Of a stretch of 64,000 nt of DNA, positions 43,133-52,784 are shown piece by piece. Origin of the DNA: Ekhidna sp051379705 (GTDB lineage Bacteria; Bacteroidota; Bacteroidia; Cytophagales; Cyclobacteriaceae). The notes below the pieces were generated by a model, which was not told where the DNA came from, did not search any database, and saw only the letters and a list, made by a program, of their open reading frames with translations. The stretch is from assembly GCF_051379705.1 (NCBI RefSeq), contig NZ_CP179868.1, forward strand, positions 2,976,001 through 3,040,000. The letters are read 5' to 3'. Position 1 is the first letter of the stretch. The number at the start of each line of letters is the position of its first letter. Both the position numbers and the translations under genes were made by a program.

Positions 43133-44193
43133 AAATAACTATAGTCGCCGGTGCAAGGCCGAATTTTATGAAAATCGCACCAATTATTCATGCGATTAGA
43201 AAGAGCAATAAGATCGAATTCAAGCTGATTCATACGGGGCAGCATTATGACAGCAAATTGAGCGGCAGTTTTTTCGAAGATTTAAATATTCCGAATCCAG
43301 ATGTTAATCTCGGTGTTGGTAGTGGGACTCAAGCTGAGCAGACAGCCAAAATCATGGTTTCTTTTGAGAAAGAGCTAGAGTCAAATCCTGCTGACTATGT
43401 GCTCGTGGTAGGAGATGTAAACTCAACATTGGCCTGTGCAATTGTCGCTAAAAAGTTAAAGGTGAAAGTTATTCATGTAGAAGCAGGCTTAAGATCTTTC
43501 GATCATGAGATGCCAGAAGAAATCAATCGAATGGTAGTGGATTCCATTTCAGATGTCCTATTTACAACCACAACGGACGCCTCACGCCAACTGATTTCGG
43601 AAGGTCATCACGCTGACTCAGTTCACTTTGTTGGTAATGTTATGATTGACTCGATCGTTAACAATTCTGAAAAGTTTAAGAAACCGACATTTGATGTTTC
43701 GCAACCATATTTTGTAATCACCCTGCACAGACCATCAAACGTTGATGAGCCAAGCCGTATTCTGAAATATTTAGAAATTATTTCAGAATCAATAGATGGC
43801 AAGGCAGTTGCATATTTCCCTATGCATCCTCGAACCAAGAGCAAACTTGATATTGAATCGATTTCAAAACAAATAATAATATGCGACCCCTTGCCATATC
43901 ATGAATTCATGAATTTGGTAAAGGAATCAACAGGTGTTATTACAGATTCTGGGGGTATTCAAGAAGAGACAACATTTCTAGGTGTCCCTTGTCTTACTTT
44001 AAGAGACAATACTGAACGTCCGGAAACTATAAGTATTGGAACAAACGAACTTATTGGCCAGGATATGGATCGGCTAATATCGGCAATTGATGAAGTCTTG
44101 AAAGGCGCTTGGAAAAGGGGGGGAATTCCAGAAAAATGGGACGGTAATGCTGCCGAGCGGATAGTTGCTATTATAGAATCATTCGATTCATGA
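43129..44193 (+). CDS. wecB: UDP-N-acetylglucosamine 2-epimerase (non-hydrolysing)
   Basis: A 354-residue enzyme with GT-B-like fold. It begins MKITIVAGARPNFMKIAPI and has Asp96 in VVGDVNSTLA, Glu118 in VIHVEAGLRS and His200 in TLHRPSNVD. DSGGIQEE and TERPETI complete the family pattern. It makes UDP-ManNAc from UDP-GlcNAc, so ManNAc or a derivative may be in the glycan. The start is TTG 43129, sharing TTGA with the flippase stop. The 3' end overlaps the next gene by 4 bp. Confidence 0.92.
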   Translation: MKITIVAGARPNFMKIAPIIHAIRKSNKIEFKLIHTGQHYDSKLSGSFFEDLNIPNPDVNLGVGSGTQAEQTAKIMVSFEKELESNPADYVLVVGDVNSTLACAIVAKKLKVKVIHVEAGLRSFDHEMPEEINRMVVDSISDVLFTTTTDASRQLISEGHHADSVHFVGNVMIDSIVNNSEKFKKPTFDVSQPYFVITLHRPSNVDEPSRILKYLEIISESIDGKAVAYFPMHPRTKSKLDIESISKQIIICDPLPYHEFMNLVKESTGVITDSGGIQEETTFLGVPCLTLRDNTERPETISIGTNELIGQDMDRLISAIDEVLKGAWKRGGIPEKWDGNAAERIVAIIESFDS

Positions 44194-45290
44194 AAATTCA
44201 GAACAGAAATATAGCAGTAACCTCCAATGAACCCTGGGGTGATATATGGTACTCTAAGCAGAATTATGCCTTCGAGCTATCTAGGAACAATAGAGTGATC
44301 TTTATTAATCCACCCACTAAGTGGAGGTTGACAAATTTGTTTGATAGCAAAGTAGTGATCAATAAAGTGAGTGACCAATTGAGCACTCTGGATTATGGAA
44401 ATTGGATCCCGACAAGATGGAAGTTGACTAATTTTTTGAACAATCTGGTTGTAAGTAGACGAATAAAAAAAGTTCTTAAAAACAATGAATTTGAGAAGTT
44501 TATCTTCTGGGCTTTTGATCCGACCCGACTATACGATCCTCAGATTTTGGGTGCAGATGTAAGTGTCTACCATTGTGTGGACTACTATTATTTTCAGTAT
44601 TACGGAGAGAAGCAATTGTGCAGAAAATCTGATTACCTATTCGCTACCTCACAGCTTTTTTTAGATGAATTCAATGAGTTTGAAAAGCCCAAGCATGTGG
44701 TTCCTCATGGAATATCCCAAGATGAGTTTGAATTGGATCCCACTCGCGAAAAGGAACTTAATATATCACATTCCAGCTTTGGACTCTATTTAGGTGTAAT
44801 AGACCATAGAATGGATTTTGAGTTTTATGAGCAAGTCATTCAAAAATTTCCGGAACAGTTATTCGTTTTTGTAGGCCCTGTCAGAGAGACCAATAATGAA
44901 GCTTTTGATCGCATATTCAAAGAGCAGAAGTATGAAAATGTAATACTCACAGGCCCAGTGCATTTCAAGGACCTCAAGTATTATATCTCAAAGGCGTCCT
45001 TTTGTATGTCTTTTATGAATATGAACTACCATGCGAATACAGTGCATCATCACAAAACACTGGTGTACCTTGCTCAGGGAAAGCCTGTATTTAGTTTTGA
45101 GTTTGAGGAATACAAAAAGAATAAAGACATTATGTATTTGTCAAACGATTACGATGAACTGATTAACGAACTCTCCAGCTTTCTTAAGTCCGGAGAAACC
45201 CAAAACGTGAAAGATCAACGTATATCATATGCGAAAAAATATACCTTTCAGAGTATATTAGATCAGGCAGGCAGTATATTATTAAGCTGA
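44190..45290 (+). CDS. Glycosyltransferase, GT-B fold
   Basis: A 366-residue protein. HVVPHGISQDEF (start of the second lobe), SFGLYLGVIDHRMDF and NTVHHHKTLVYLAQGKPVF, with the conserved Lys and small-residue pattern of the donor site, indicate a GT1/GT4-type enzyme. The N-terminal domain (FELSRNNRVIFINPP) resembles the TuaH-like group. The donor sugar is unknown. Overlaps of 4 bp with wecB and 1 bp with the next gene place it firmly in the operon. Confidence 0.82.
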   Translation: MKIQNRNIAVTSNEPWGDIWYSKQNYAFELSRNNRVIFINPPTKWRLTNLFDSKVVINKVSDQLSTLDYGNWIPTRWKLTNFLNNLVVSRRIKKVLKNNEFEKFIFWAFDPTRLYDPQILGADVSVYHCVDYYYFQYYGEKQLCRKSDYLFATSQLFLDEFNEFEKPKHVVPHGISQDEFELDPTREKELNISHSSFGLYLGVIDHRMDFEFYEQVIQKFPEQLFVFVGPVRETNNEAFDRIFKEQKYENVILTGPVHFKDLKYYISKASFCMSFMNMNYHANTVHHHKTLVYLAQGKPVFSFEFEEYKKNKDIMYLSNDYDELINELSSFLKSGETQNVKDQRISYAKKYTFQSILDQAGSILLS

Positions 45291-46144
45291 TGATTTCAGT
45301 AATTATTCCCGCATACAATGCCGTTAACTTTCTAAAGCAGACAGTTAAGTCCGTTATAAATCAAACGTATAAAGATTGGGAACTCATTATAGTAAATGAT
45401 GGATCAAAGGACGGCACCTTAGGTTTGTCAAATGAGCTTGCTTCAGAAGACACTCGTATCAGGGTGGTTGATCAACAGAATGGAGGGGTGTCATCAGCTA
45501 GAAATACAGGGATCAAGGACGCTAAAGGAAAGTATTTATCGTTTCTGGATGCTGATGACTGTTGGCACGAGAACTTCTTGATCCGTTGTTTTGAAAAACT
45601 TGATGGCTCTCACTTGGGACTTGTTTACTCCGACCTGCTGATAATCGATGAAAAGGGGAACCGTACCGGAGAGATTAAGAAAGGAAAAGAAGGATGGCTA
45701 TTGGATGACTTGCTAGCATGGAAGGAGCATATTATCTCACCACCCAGCGGCATACTAGTTAAAAGAGAACTCATTGAGACCATTGGTGCATTTGATGAAC
45801 AATTATCTAATAATGCAGACCAGGATTTTTACATTCGCAGCGCAGCAGAATTTGAAATTGGGAAGGTTGAAGAGCCAATGCTTCTTTATAGAATTCATTC
45901 CAATAACATGCACGGCAATATAAAAGTTATGGAGACTGATACAATCAAGGTATTTAAAAAAGCTAAGGAGTCGCAGTTGTTCAAATCCGAAAGGTTTATG
46001 AAATCATGTTTTTCCAATATGTATTTAATATTGGCTAAAAGCTACTTAGGCCATGAAAAGAACATTGGGAAATTCGTTGTTTTTGCTTTTAAGTCTTTCA
46101 TCAATTCTCCACAGATATTTTTTAAACGATTGATGAAACGATGA
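45290..46144 (+). CDS. Glycosyltransferase family 2
   Basis: A 284-residue GT-A enzyme. VIIPAYNAVNFLKQTVKSVI begins the fold, IIVNDGSKDGT binds the nucleotide, GGVSSARNTGI follows, and FLDADDCW carries the metal-binding DxD. A downstream NADQDFYIRSA gives the catalytic acidic residue region. The donor and acceptor are unknown. It shares 1 nt with the previous stop and 4 nt with the next gene. Confidence 0.92.
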   Translation: MISVIIPAYNAVNFLKQTVKSVINQTYKDWELIIVNDGSKDGTLGLSNELASEDTRIRVVDQQNGGVSSARNTGIKDAKGKYLSFLDADDCWHENFLIRCFEKLDGSHLGLVYSDLLIIDEKGNRTGEIKKGKEGWLLDDLLAWKEHIISPPSGILVKRELIETIGAFDEQLSNNADQDFYIRSAAEFEIGKVEEPMLLYRIHSNNMHGNIKVMETDTIKVFKKAKESQLFKSERFMKSCFSNMYLILAKSYLGHEKNIGKFVVFAFKSFINSPQIFFKRLMKR

Positions 46145-46998
46145 TTCAAAAACTCAAATATCTTTTAAGATCAATTCTCCACAGTTTTCAGGAGAAGACC
46201 TGCCCATATTGTGGCAATAAGAAATTTAAGAGAATTGATAGGAAGTATCTTTTTACACAATTGCTCAAATGTGATAATTGCTCGCTAAATCATCGTCATC
46301 CAAAAGACGATCCTAATTGGTTAAAAAAATTCTATCAAAAAGAATACTATATCGATACTCACATGATGACCAAACTCCCTGAAGCACAAAATCTCCAGGA
46401 GTTAAAGGAGCAGAATTTTTCAAATCTTAAGGACTATGATAGATTCATAAAACCTTTGAAAAAGGAATCATGCAAAGTCATCGATTATGGATGTAGCTGG
46501 GGATACAATGTTTTCAAGTTGAGAAACTCTGGTCATGATGCAATTGGATTTGAGCTTTCAAAGCCTCGCGCCACGTTTGGGAGCCAGAACTTGGGAGTAC
46601 AAATATTTACCAATCAAAATGATCTCCAGGGTGAGATGGATCTTGTTTTTAGCTCTCACGTAATTGAGCACCTAACGGATATCAAATCCTTTGTAAGCTT
46701 ATCCCGGGAATTACTCAATCAAGACGGGTTATTTATGGCGTTTTGTCCAAATGGGAGCGAAGAATACCGGAGAAGAGAGCCAAACATCTGGCACGTAAAC
46801 TGGGGATTTTTACATCCCAATTTTTTGAATATAGAATTTGCTCGCTTCCTATTTAAAAATAACCCTTACTTAATTCTAACAGGTGATTGGGATTACGATG
46901 TGAAAATCCTAAATGATTGGGATCAAAAAAGTCAAGTTGTTGGAAATGCTGATGGAAAAGAGTTGCTAATAATCGCAAAACCCAATATTGAACTTTGA
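46141..46998 (+). CDS. Class I SAM methyltransferase with N-terminal zinc ribbon
   Basis: A 285-residue protein. Four cysteines in CPYCGNKKF and LKCDNCSLNHRHP form a zinc ribbon. The methyltransferase domain follows, with VIDYGCSWGYNVF as SAM motif I and DLVFSSHVIEHLTD as motif III/IV. This zinc-ribbon/Methyltransf_23 layout is common in sugar methyltransferases of polysaccharide and nucleotide-sugar pathways. It overlaps the GT2 gene by 4 bp. Confidence 0.87.
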   Translation: MIQKLKYLLRSILHSFQEKTCPYCGNKKFKRIDRKYLFTQLLKCDNCSLNHRHPKDDPNWLKKFYQKEYYIDTHMMTKLPEAQNLQELKEQNFSNLKDYDRFIKPLKKESCKVIDYGCSWGYNVFKLRNSGHDAIGFELSKPRATFGSQNLGVQIFTNQNDLQGEMDLVFSSHVIEHLTDIKSFVSLSRELLNQDGLFMAFCPNGSEEYRRREPNIWHVNWGFLHPNFLNIEFARFLFKNNPYLILTGDWDYDVKILNDWDQKSQVVGNADGKELLIIAKPNIEL

Positions 46999-47001
46999 TT
47001 A

Positions 47002-48246
47002 ATGGCTCTTAGAAAGACAATAATTATTCCGTGCTATCAAAGCCTTAAAGATCCGATTTGTGAAGGATTATGGCTTCAGTATTTGATCGATATTAATGTC
47101 AGAGCCAAGTCAAGGTATCATTTCATTTTGATAACGCTTGAACAGGATGTATACAAACTTTCTCCTGAAGAAATTAAAAAGGAAAAGATACAATTATCAG
47201 AAAAAGGAATTGATTGGAGGCCAATTAGCTATAGAACAGGAGGTGTCTTTTTTCTCTTAAGTAAACTGCTGATGGTTCTTTCGGCTGGTTTAATTTTTTT
47301 ATCAATCTCATACAAGTATAAGATCCGTGCAATTTTGGGATTTGCCTCGCTTTCCGGTTCAATTGCCGCGATTTGGGCTACGATTCTAAGAAAAAAACTG
47401 ATCGTTTATTGCTACGAACCACATAGTCTTTATCAAGTAGATTTTAAGATTTGGAAGTCTGATTCTTTACGCTTTAAGGTCTTAAACTACTTTGAAAAGT
47501 ACCAGGTAAGGAAGGCATCTCACCTTATTGTACCTACCAGGTATACCAAAAAGCTAGTTGAAGATTGGGGAGCGACATGTCCCATTGATATTATGCCAGT
47601 AAGTGTCGATGAAGAAAAATTTTCAATCGATTCGGTAGCCAGAAATAAAATCAGGACAAAATATAACATTTCAGAGCGTGAAACTGCGATTTTGTACCTA
47701 GGCAAATTTGATGGAATTTATTACTCAGCTGAAGAGGTTGTGACATTCTTTTCACACCTTTATAGTGCATCTGGCAATTATCATTTTTTAGTGATTACTC
47801 CGAATGATTTAGCCGACTTAAAAATTTTGTTTGAAAAGTCGAGCATATCTGAAGGTAATTATACACTCATATCAAGCATTCCCTATAATGAAATTAATCA
47901 GTATGTCTGTGCAGCAGATATTGGCTTGCTAGCGGTTCCATCATTGCCTTCCCAGAAGTATAGAACACCAATCAAGACAGCAAACTATCTACTATGTGGA
48001 TTACCGTATATTGTTAACTCAGGTGTCTCAGAAGATGATATTGTTGCCAATAAATATAAAGTTGGCGTGGTTTTGGAAGACCTTGAAAAGGAATCAGCCA
48101 ATTTGGTACACGAAAAACTATTGACCTTGATGGCAGTCAATAAAGAAGAATTGCAAAATAGATGCAGAGAAGTAGGATTGAACCTTCGAAAGCTTTCAAA
48201 TACATCTGATTTGCTAAGCTCAGTTTTGACTAAAATCACTAGTTGA
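47002..48246 (+). CDS. Glycosyltransferase, GT4-like, with membrane-associated N-domain
   Basis: A 414-residue protein. The N-terminal domain has a hydrophobic stretch (LLMVLSAGLIFLSISYKY, about 90-107), and LIVPTRYTKKLVEDWG and ILYLGKFDGIYYS start the second lobe. IGLLAVPSLPSQKYRTPIKT and YLLCGLPYIVNSGVSE give the donor-site pattern. The donor is unknown. It is the last gene of the co-directional run. The following 238 bp carry no gene and probably hold the leader of the next, large gene. Confidence 0.84.
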   Translation: MALRKTIIIPCYQSLKDPICEGLWLQYLIDINVRAKSRYHFILITLEQDVYKLSPEEIKKEKIQLSEKGIDWRPISYRTGGVFFLLSKLLMVLSAGLIFLSISYKYKIRAILGFASLSGSIAAIWATILRKKLIVYCYEPHSLYQVDFKIWKSDSLRFKVLNYFEKYQVRKASHLIVPTRYTKKLVEDWGATCPIDIMPVSVDEEKFSIDSVARNKIRTKYNISERETAILYLGKFDGIYYSAEEVVTFFSHLYSASGNYHFLVITPNDLADLKILFEKSSISEGNYTLISSIPYNEINQYVCAADIGLLAVPSLPSQKYRTPIKTANYLLCGLPYIVNSGVSEDDIVANKYKVGVVLEDLEKESANLVHEKLLTLMAVNKEELQNRCREVGLNLRKLSNTSDLLSSVLTKITS

Positions 48247-48484
48247 ATATACTCAGAGAATCGGTGGTTTCGACTTTATAATAGAAGCATTGACCTTTTA
48301 TTGGTTCAAGTGCAGATAGGAATTTGATTTCGTCTGATAGAATGGATAATAAGAGTGGGTGGATTTTTGGTCGAAAAAGCTTACAGAAACGCTCAATTCT
48401 CATCAATTTGGCGTTAGATAAAATGTACTATCTACTCGACTAATCAAAAGTGTAACGAATTGGAAACCAGTAATTTTGCTGATA

Positions 48485-51400
48485 ATGAACTTGAAGCAGT
48501 CATCAAGTAGTTGGAAATTATTTATTGGTATCCTCATACCGTTAATCCTCTATTCTTCAGTAAGAGGGCAATCCGCGGATTTTACCGTTCCGGATCAAAT
48601 TTGTCTGACAGAGACACTGCCTATTGAGGACCTTACCAACTTGCTAACAGATTACCGATGGGACTTTTGTCATGAAGACCTTCTAAACATTGATCAAGTT
48701 GGGGATATTAGCACTATTACAGGAGCTAGTTCAGTTCAAAGTTTTCGTCTGGTCTATGATAGCGGTCTTTGGTATGGGTTTGCCGGAAGCAGGCTTACAG
48801 ATGAGATTTTCAGAATAGAATATGGGACCTCATTATTGGAAGAAACCCCGAATATTGTGAGTATTGGTGATTTAGGTGAAAGCTCACTCCGACCCAATGC
48901 AATCGATTTTGCGAAAGAATCAGACATATGGTATGGTTTCTTTGCCAATCAAAATGGAGATATAATCAAAGTGACATTTGATGATGGTCTTGGAGCAGCA
49001 ACTTTTTCTACTGACAACCTTGGAGACCTGAGTAGCTGGCTTTTTATCTACGATTTGGATTTGGAATACGACGATGATAATTCGCGATGGATTATGTCTG
49101 TTGCTGATGCAAATGGAGATAAAATTTCAATGGTTGATTTGGGTAGCTCATTAGCAACGGCTACCGGCAATACAATTGTTGATATAGGTACTTTAGAAGC
49201 AGATATAACCAATACAAGGGGAATTGATCTGATAAAAACGAATTCAGGATGGTATGAGCTGATTGCAGATGTTGGTTCTGATAAAATTATTCTAGCATCG
49301 TTTGGGAATAATCTCTTAGCAGAGCCATCTTACTCCACGTTGCTTAATGTGACAAACCCGACCAAAGTGAGGGTTTACAAGGAAGGTTTAGTCTATGTTG
49401 CATATGCACTCACCTCATCAGGCCTACATCGTCTGAATTTTGGGAATGATCTTACAATCCTTAATAGTGATGAATCTTTAGGCACGTTTAGCAATACTTT
49501 TTCCGCAAATAATATAGCTCTGGATTTTGCGAAATTTACACCTACTTGGGTTGGGTTCTCTGTGAATAATGTTAATAATAACCTATCTAGAATAACCTTT
49601 TCTAGTGATTGTAGCTCCACAATGACATTGGATGATAGCTCAGAAGGATCACCAGCAATCCAATACACAGCTGATGGAGATTATATTGTTGAATTGACAG
49701 GCTATGATCAGTACGGAAATTCGTTTGTTCATGAGGATACAATTACAGTACTTAATCAAACTGCCCCATCAATTTCATTCACTTCCGATAACGTCTGTGT
49801 GAACTCACTCGTGACATTCTCACCTTCCAATACAGGACTAACTACTTATGAATGGGATTTCAATGGCAATGACATAATCGATGTGACAGATATGACAGGA
49901 GCAGATCAATCATTTGATTACTCTGGACTAGGCACTGGAACCTACACGGTTCGCTTAGATGTTTCAGATGGCACGTGTAATAATTTTTTCGAACAAGAAA
50001 TTACAATCTACGACCCACCACCTTCACCATCATACACCTATTCATCAGCTCAAACCTGCATCAATGCGGATTTTACCTTTACCAACACAACAAGTGATGG
50101 AGCCTATACTGGCCCATTAGCTTATCTGTGGGAGTTTATTGACGAGCCATCAGGTATGGTAGTAGCAACTGCAAACACAAAAGATGCGGTCTACGCATTC
50201 GAAACGGAAGGACAGAAAACCGTTCGCCTCACATCTAGTATTCCAGGATGTATTGAAATAACAGAGCAAACTTTAATGATCACCCCGGGTCCTACAGCCA
50301 ATTTCTTTGCGGCTTCTGTTTGTCAAAATGAAGCAATGCAGTTTACCAATACAAGCACTGACGCAATATCATATAGTTGGGATTTTGGAGATGGGTTTAT
50401 GTCAACGGCTACCAACCCTAGTCATATATTTACTGGAGCAGGAAATTTCTTTGTTGCACTTACAGCAACAGATGCTGAAGGATGTGATGACACAGAGGTC
50501 ATAGAGGTAGCTGTTTCAGATAGCCCACAAATCAACTTTGATTTCGATATTCCATGCACCTCTACAAACGGGACACAATTTTTTGACCTGACTACTGTAG
50601 ACAATGCAGATCTGGTATCCTGGACGTGGTATTTAGATGATGTTGAGGTTTCCACCGAACAAAGCCCACAAATTGTTTTTGAAAGTACAGGAGTGAAAAA
50701 TATTCGTCTGGATGTTACAAGTTCGAATGGATGTGAGTCCTCTTATAGCGAGGATATTGAAGTATTAGAATCACCTATTCCCGATTTTGCTATTACGCTG
50801 GGTTGTCAGGGAGAAGCTTCATCATTTATAGATAACACCAGTTCAACGGGTAATCCAATTGTTTCTTGGTTGTGGACAGTAGATGGTGTGAACTATGGCA
50901 CGCAGGACATAGAACACACATTTTTAGACGCTGGAAATTATGATGTTACACTGGAAGTAACAGGACAGAATTTCTGCGCTGAAACCATCACTAAGTCCAT
51001 TGAAATTATTGAACTACCTACCGTTGATTTTAGTATCGAAGGAGAGTGTGATAACCAACTGATCCAAGCATCAGATCAATCTACAAGCTCGGCTGATCCG
51101 GTAGTGGCAAGAAGGTGGATGCTCGATGGTGAAAATGTTGGCAATGGCTCTCAAGTTATTTTGGCAGATTTGTCAGACAATACGTACGACTTAACACTTG
51201 AATTAGAAACACAGAGCGGATGTATCATTAGTGCTTCACAATCTTTGGTAATCAATAATGCTCCAGAATCCTCATTTACCAGTTCAAGGACTTTCGGAAT
51301 CCCAGGTGATCAGCTAACATTCACGAACACCTCCACAGGCGGAGTATCCTATCAATGGTTGCTAAATGGAGAGCCTATTAGCACCAATCCGAATTCAGAA

Positions 51401-52078
51401 CTTATTACATTTTCGGAAGCTGGAGGTTATGATGTTAGCTTGGTTACTCAAAATAGCCTGAGTTGCAACGACACCGTAAGTCAGCAAATTTTAATTGCCA
51501 TTCCAGAGGTTGATTTGGCGATAGGAAGCTTTGAGTTGGTAAGTGAGAACAACATTGGAAGAATATTTTTGGAAGTTCAAAACCTCAGCAATTTGCCCGT
51601 TGAAATTATCGATGCACAGATCGTGCTGGAAAACACCTTTGCGATTACTGAACAAATTGTGGGGTTTATTGATGTGGGTGCCACTAGCCTAGTGAGCCTC
51701 AATGTTGGCATCCCTTTGACTGTTTCTGAACCAGCTTATTTCTGTGTCAAGCTATCCTCACAATATGTGGACTATCAGGATCTTGAGCCGGTAAACAATG
51801 AAAAGTGTCTTACAATTGATCCAGTTATCAAAGTAGAAGACCCTTTCCCCAATCCGGTTACAAATCAATTCAGACTTAAATTAATTGTAAATGAAAGCGG
51901 TACAGCCAATCTTTCGCTAATCAATTCGGCAGGCAAGGTGCAAATAAGAAAAGTCGAAAATGTTTCAGAAGGACTCAATAACTTCTTTATCGACATGAGC
52001 CTGCTTGATCCCGGGATCTATTATGTGCTAGTAGACATTCAAGGTACCATACATAGAAAAAAAGTCATTAAACTTTAA
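48485..52078 (+). CDS. Giant T9SS cargo protein with propeller-like and PKD-like repeats
   Basis: About 1197 residues with start ATG 48485 (MNLKQSSSSWKLFIGILIPL, then a signal peptide ending near SVRGQ); an in-frame TTG lies nine bases upstream. Residues 90-370 hold about six repeats of the type WYGFFANQNGDIIKVTF, suggesting a beta-propeller. From about 430 to 1000 come seven PKD-like domains, each with Y/SW-W-F/L..G and a C-terminal Cys-containing turn (ISYSWDFGDGF is the clearest). The last 80 residues are a type A T9SS sorting domain (DPFPNPVTNQFRLKL ... GIYYVLVD). It is probably surface-attached; adhesion is inferred. Confidence 0.88.
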   Translation: MNLKQSSSSWKLFIGILIPLILYSSVRGQSADFTVPDQICLTETLPIEDLTNLLTDYRWDFCHEDLLNIDQVGDISTITGASSVQSFRLVYDSGLWYGFAGSRLTDEIFRIEYGTSLLEETPNIVSIGDLGESSLRPNAIDFAKESDIWYGFFANQNGDIIKVTFDDGLGAATFSTDNLGDLSSWLFIYDLDLEYDDDNSRWIMSVADANGDKISMVDLGSSLATATGNTIVDIGTLEADITNTRGIDLIKTNSGWYELIADVGSDKIILASFGNNLLAEPSYSTLLNVTNPTKVRVYKEGLVYVAYALTSSGLHRLNFGNDLTILNSDESLGTFSNTFSANNIALDFAKFTPTWVGFSVNNVNNNLSRITFSSDCSSTMTLDDSSEGSPAIQYTADGDYIVELTGYDQYGNSFVHEDTITVLNQTAPSISFTSDNVCVNSLVTFSPSNTGLTTYEWDFNGNDIIDVTDMTGADQSFDYSGLGTGTYTVRLDVSDGTCNNFFEQEITIYDPPPSPSYTYSSAQTCINADFTFTNTTSDGAYTGPLAYLWEFIDEPSGMVVATANTKDAVYAFETEGQKTVRLTSSIPGCIEITEQTLMITPGPTANFFAASVCQNEAMQFTNTSTDAISYSWDFGDGFMSTATNPSHIFTGAGNFFVALTATDAEGCDDTEVIEVAVSDSPQINFDFDIPCTSTNGTQFFDLTTVDNADLVSWTWYLDDVEVSTEQSPQIVFESTGVKNIRLDVTSSNGCESSYSEDIEVLESPIPDFAITLGCQGEASSFIDNTSSTGNPIVSWLWTVDGVNYGTQDIEHTFLDAGNYDVTLEVTGQNFCAETITKSIEIIELPTVDFSIEGECDNQLIQASDQSTSSADPVVARRWMLDGENVGNGSQVILADLSDNTYDLTLELETQSGCIISASQSLVINNAPESSFTSSRTFGIPGDQLTFTNTSTGGVSYQWLLNGEPISTNPNSELITFSEAGGYDVSLVTQNSLSCNDTVSQQILIAIPEVDLAIGSFELVSENNIGRIFLEVQNLSNLPVEIIDAQIVLENTFAITEQIVGFIDVGATSLVSLNVGIPLTVSEPAYFCVKLSSQYVDYQDLEPVNNEKCLTIDPVIKVEDPFPNPVTNQFRLKLIVNESGTANLSLINSAGKVQIRKVENVSEGLNNFFIDMSLLDPGIYYVLVDIQGTIHRKKVIKL

Positions 52079-52167
52079 TTTGACTCCCTCGTTAGGGTCT
52101 ATTGTCAATTAATTGTTAATGGTTTGTAGTTTATTTGAATGGTCATCAAAATTTTTATTAATCGTAT

Positions 52168-52175
52168 TAACTTTG
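52168..52175 (+). promoter_or_regulatory. Possible -7 promoter box upstream of the Lrp gene
   Basis: TAACTTTG matches the Bacteroidota TAnnTTTG consensus, 117 bp before the Lrp start. No good TTTG lies at the usual distance upstream (the nearest, at 52134, is about 30 bp away), so support is weak. Nothing else was identified in the 214-bp gap. Confidence 0.3.
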
Positions 52176-52292
52176 TGACAAATAAAATTCTGTCATTGGA
52201 TGAGTGATAGGAAATTACAACCAAGAATGAATATTTAGCCATGTGGACTTCCGCCTCAATGGAATAAACGACCACAGAAATCCCAAACACAC

Positions 52293-52784
52293 ATGAAGAT
52301 ACAATCATCGCGTATTAAACTAGACAAGATCGACCGCAAGATTCTTGACATTTTACAAGCAAATGCAAAAATCACTAATGCTCAACTTTCAAAAGACATA
52401 GGACTCTCACCAGCTCCTACATTGGAGCGAGTGAAAAAGCTGGAGACTTCCGGCATTATCAAAAGCTACCATGCAAAACTAGATACCGATAAAGTTGGGT
52501 TGGGAGTACACACTTTCGTTCAGGTTTCCTTGAAAGGACACAATAAGAAGAACATCGACGCATTCATCAATGAAATTAATTCGATTCCAGAAGTGATCGA
52601 GTGTCACCACATCACTGGATCGGGCGACTTCATTCTGAAAATCATTTCTAGTGACATACAGTCGTATCAAAAATTGATGCTGGAAAAAGTATCAGAAATT
52701 GAGGTAGTTGATGGCTTGCAATCAATGATAATACTATCTACTTTCAAGGACAGCAAAGTAATGCCTGTACCTGAAAATGAGTAA
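52293..52784 (+). CDS. Lrp/AsnC-family transcriptional regulator
   Basis: A 163-residue regulator. The N-terminal winged helix has LDKIDRKILDILQANAKITN and LSKDIGLSPAPTLERVKKLE. The C-terminal ligand-binding RAM domain has IPEVIECHHITGSGDFILKI. Members sense amino acids or other small molecules and oligomerise. The target genes are unknown. The 3' end overlaps the phosphoribosyltransferase start by 8 bp, indicating coexpression. Confidence 0.92.
   Translation: MKIQSSRIKLDKIDRKILDILQANAKITNAQLSKDIGLSPAPTLERVKKLETSGIIKSYHAKLDTDKVGLGVHTFVQVSLKGHNKKNIDAFINEINSIPEVIECHHITGSGDFILKIISSDIQSYQKLMLEKVSEIEVVDGLQSMIILSTFKDSKVMPVPENE

Noticed and set aside
48471..48478. TAATTTTG as a promoter box for the large T9SS gene
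   Set aside because: It lies 6 bp before the ATG, too close for a usual start site and leader, and has no -33 partner.
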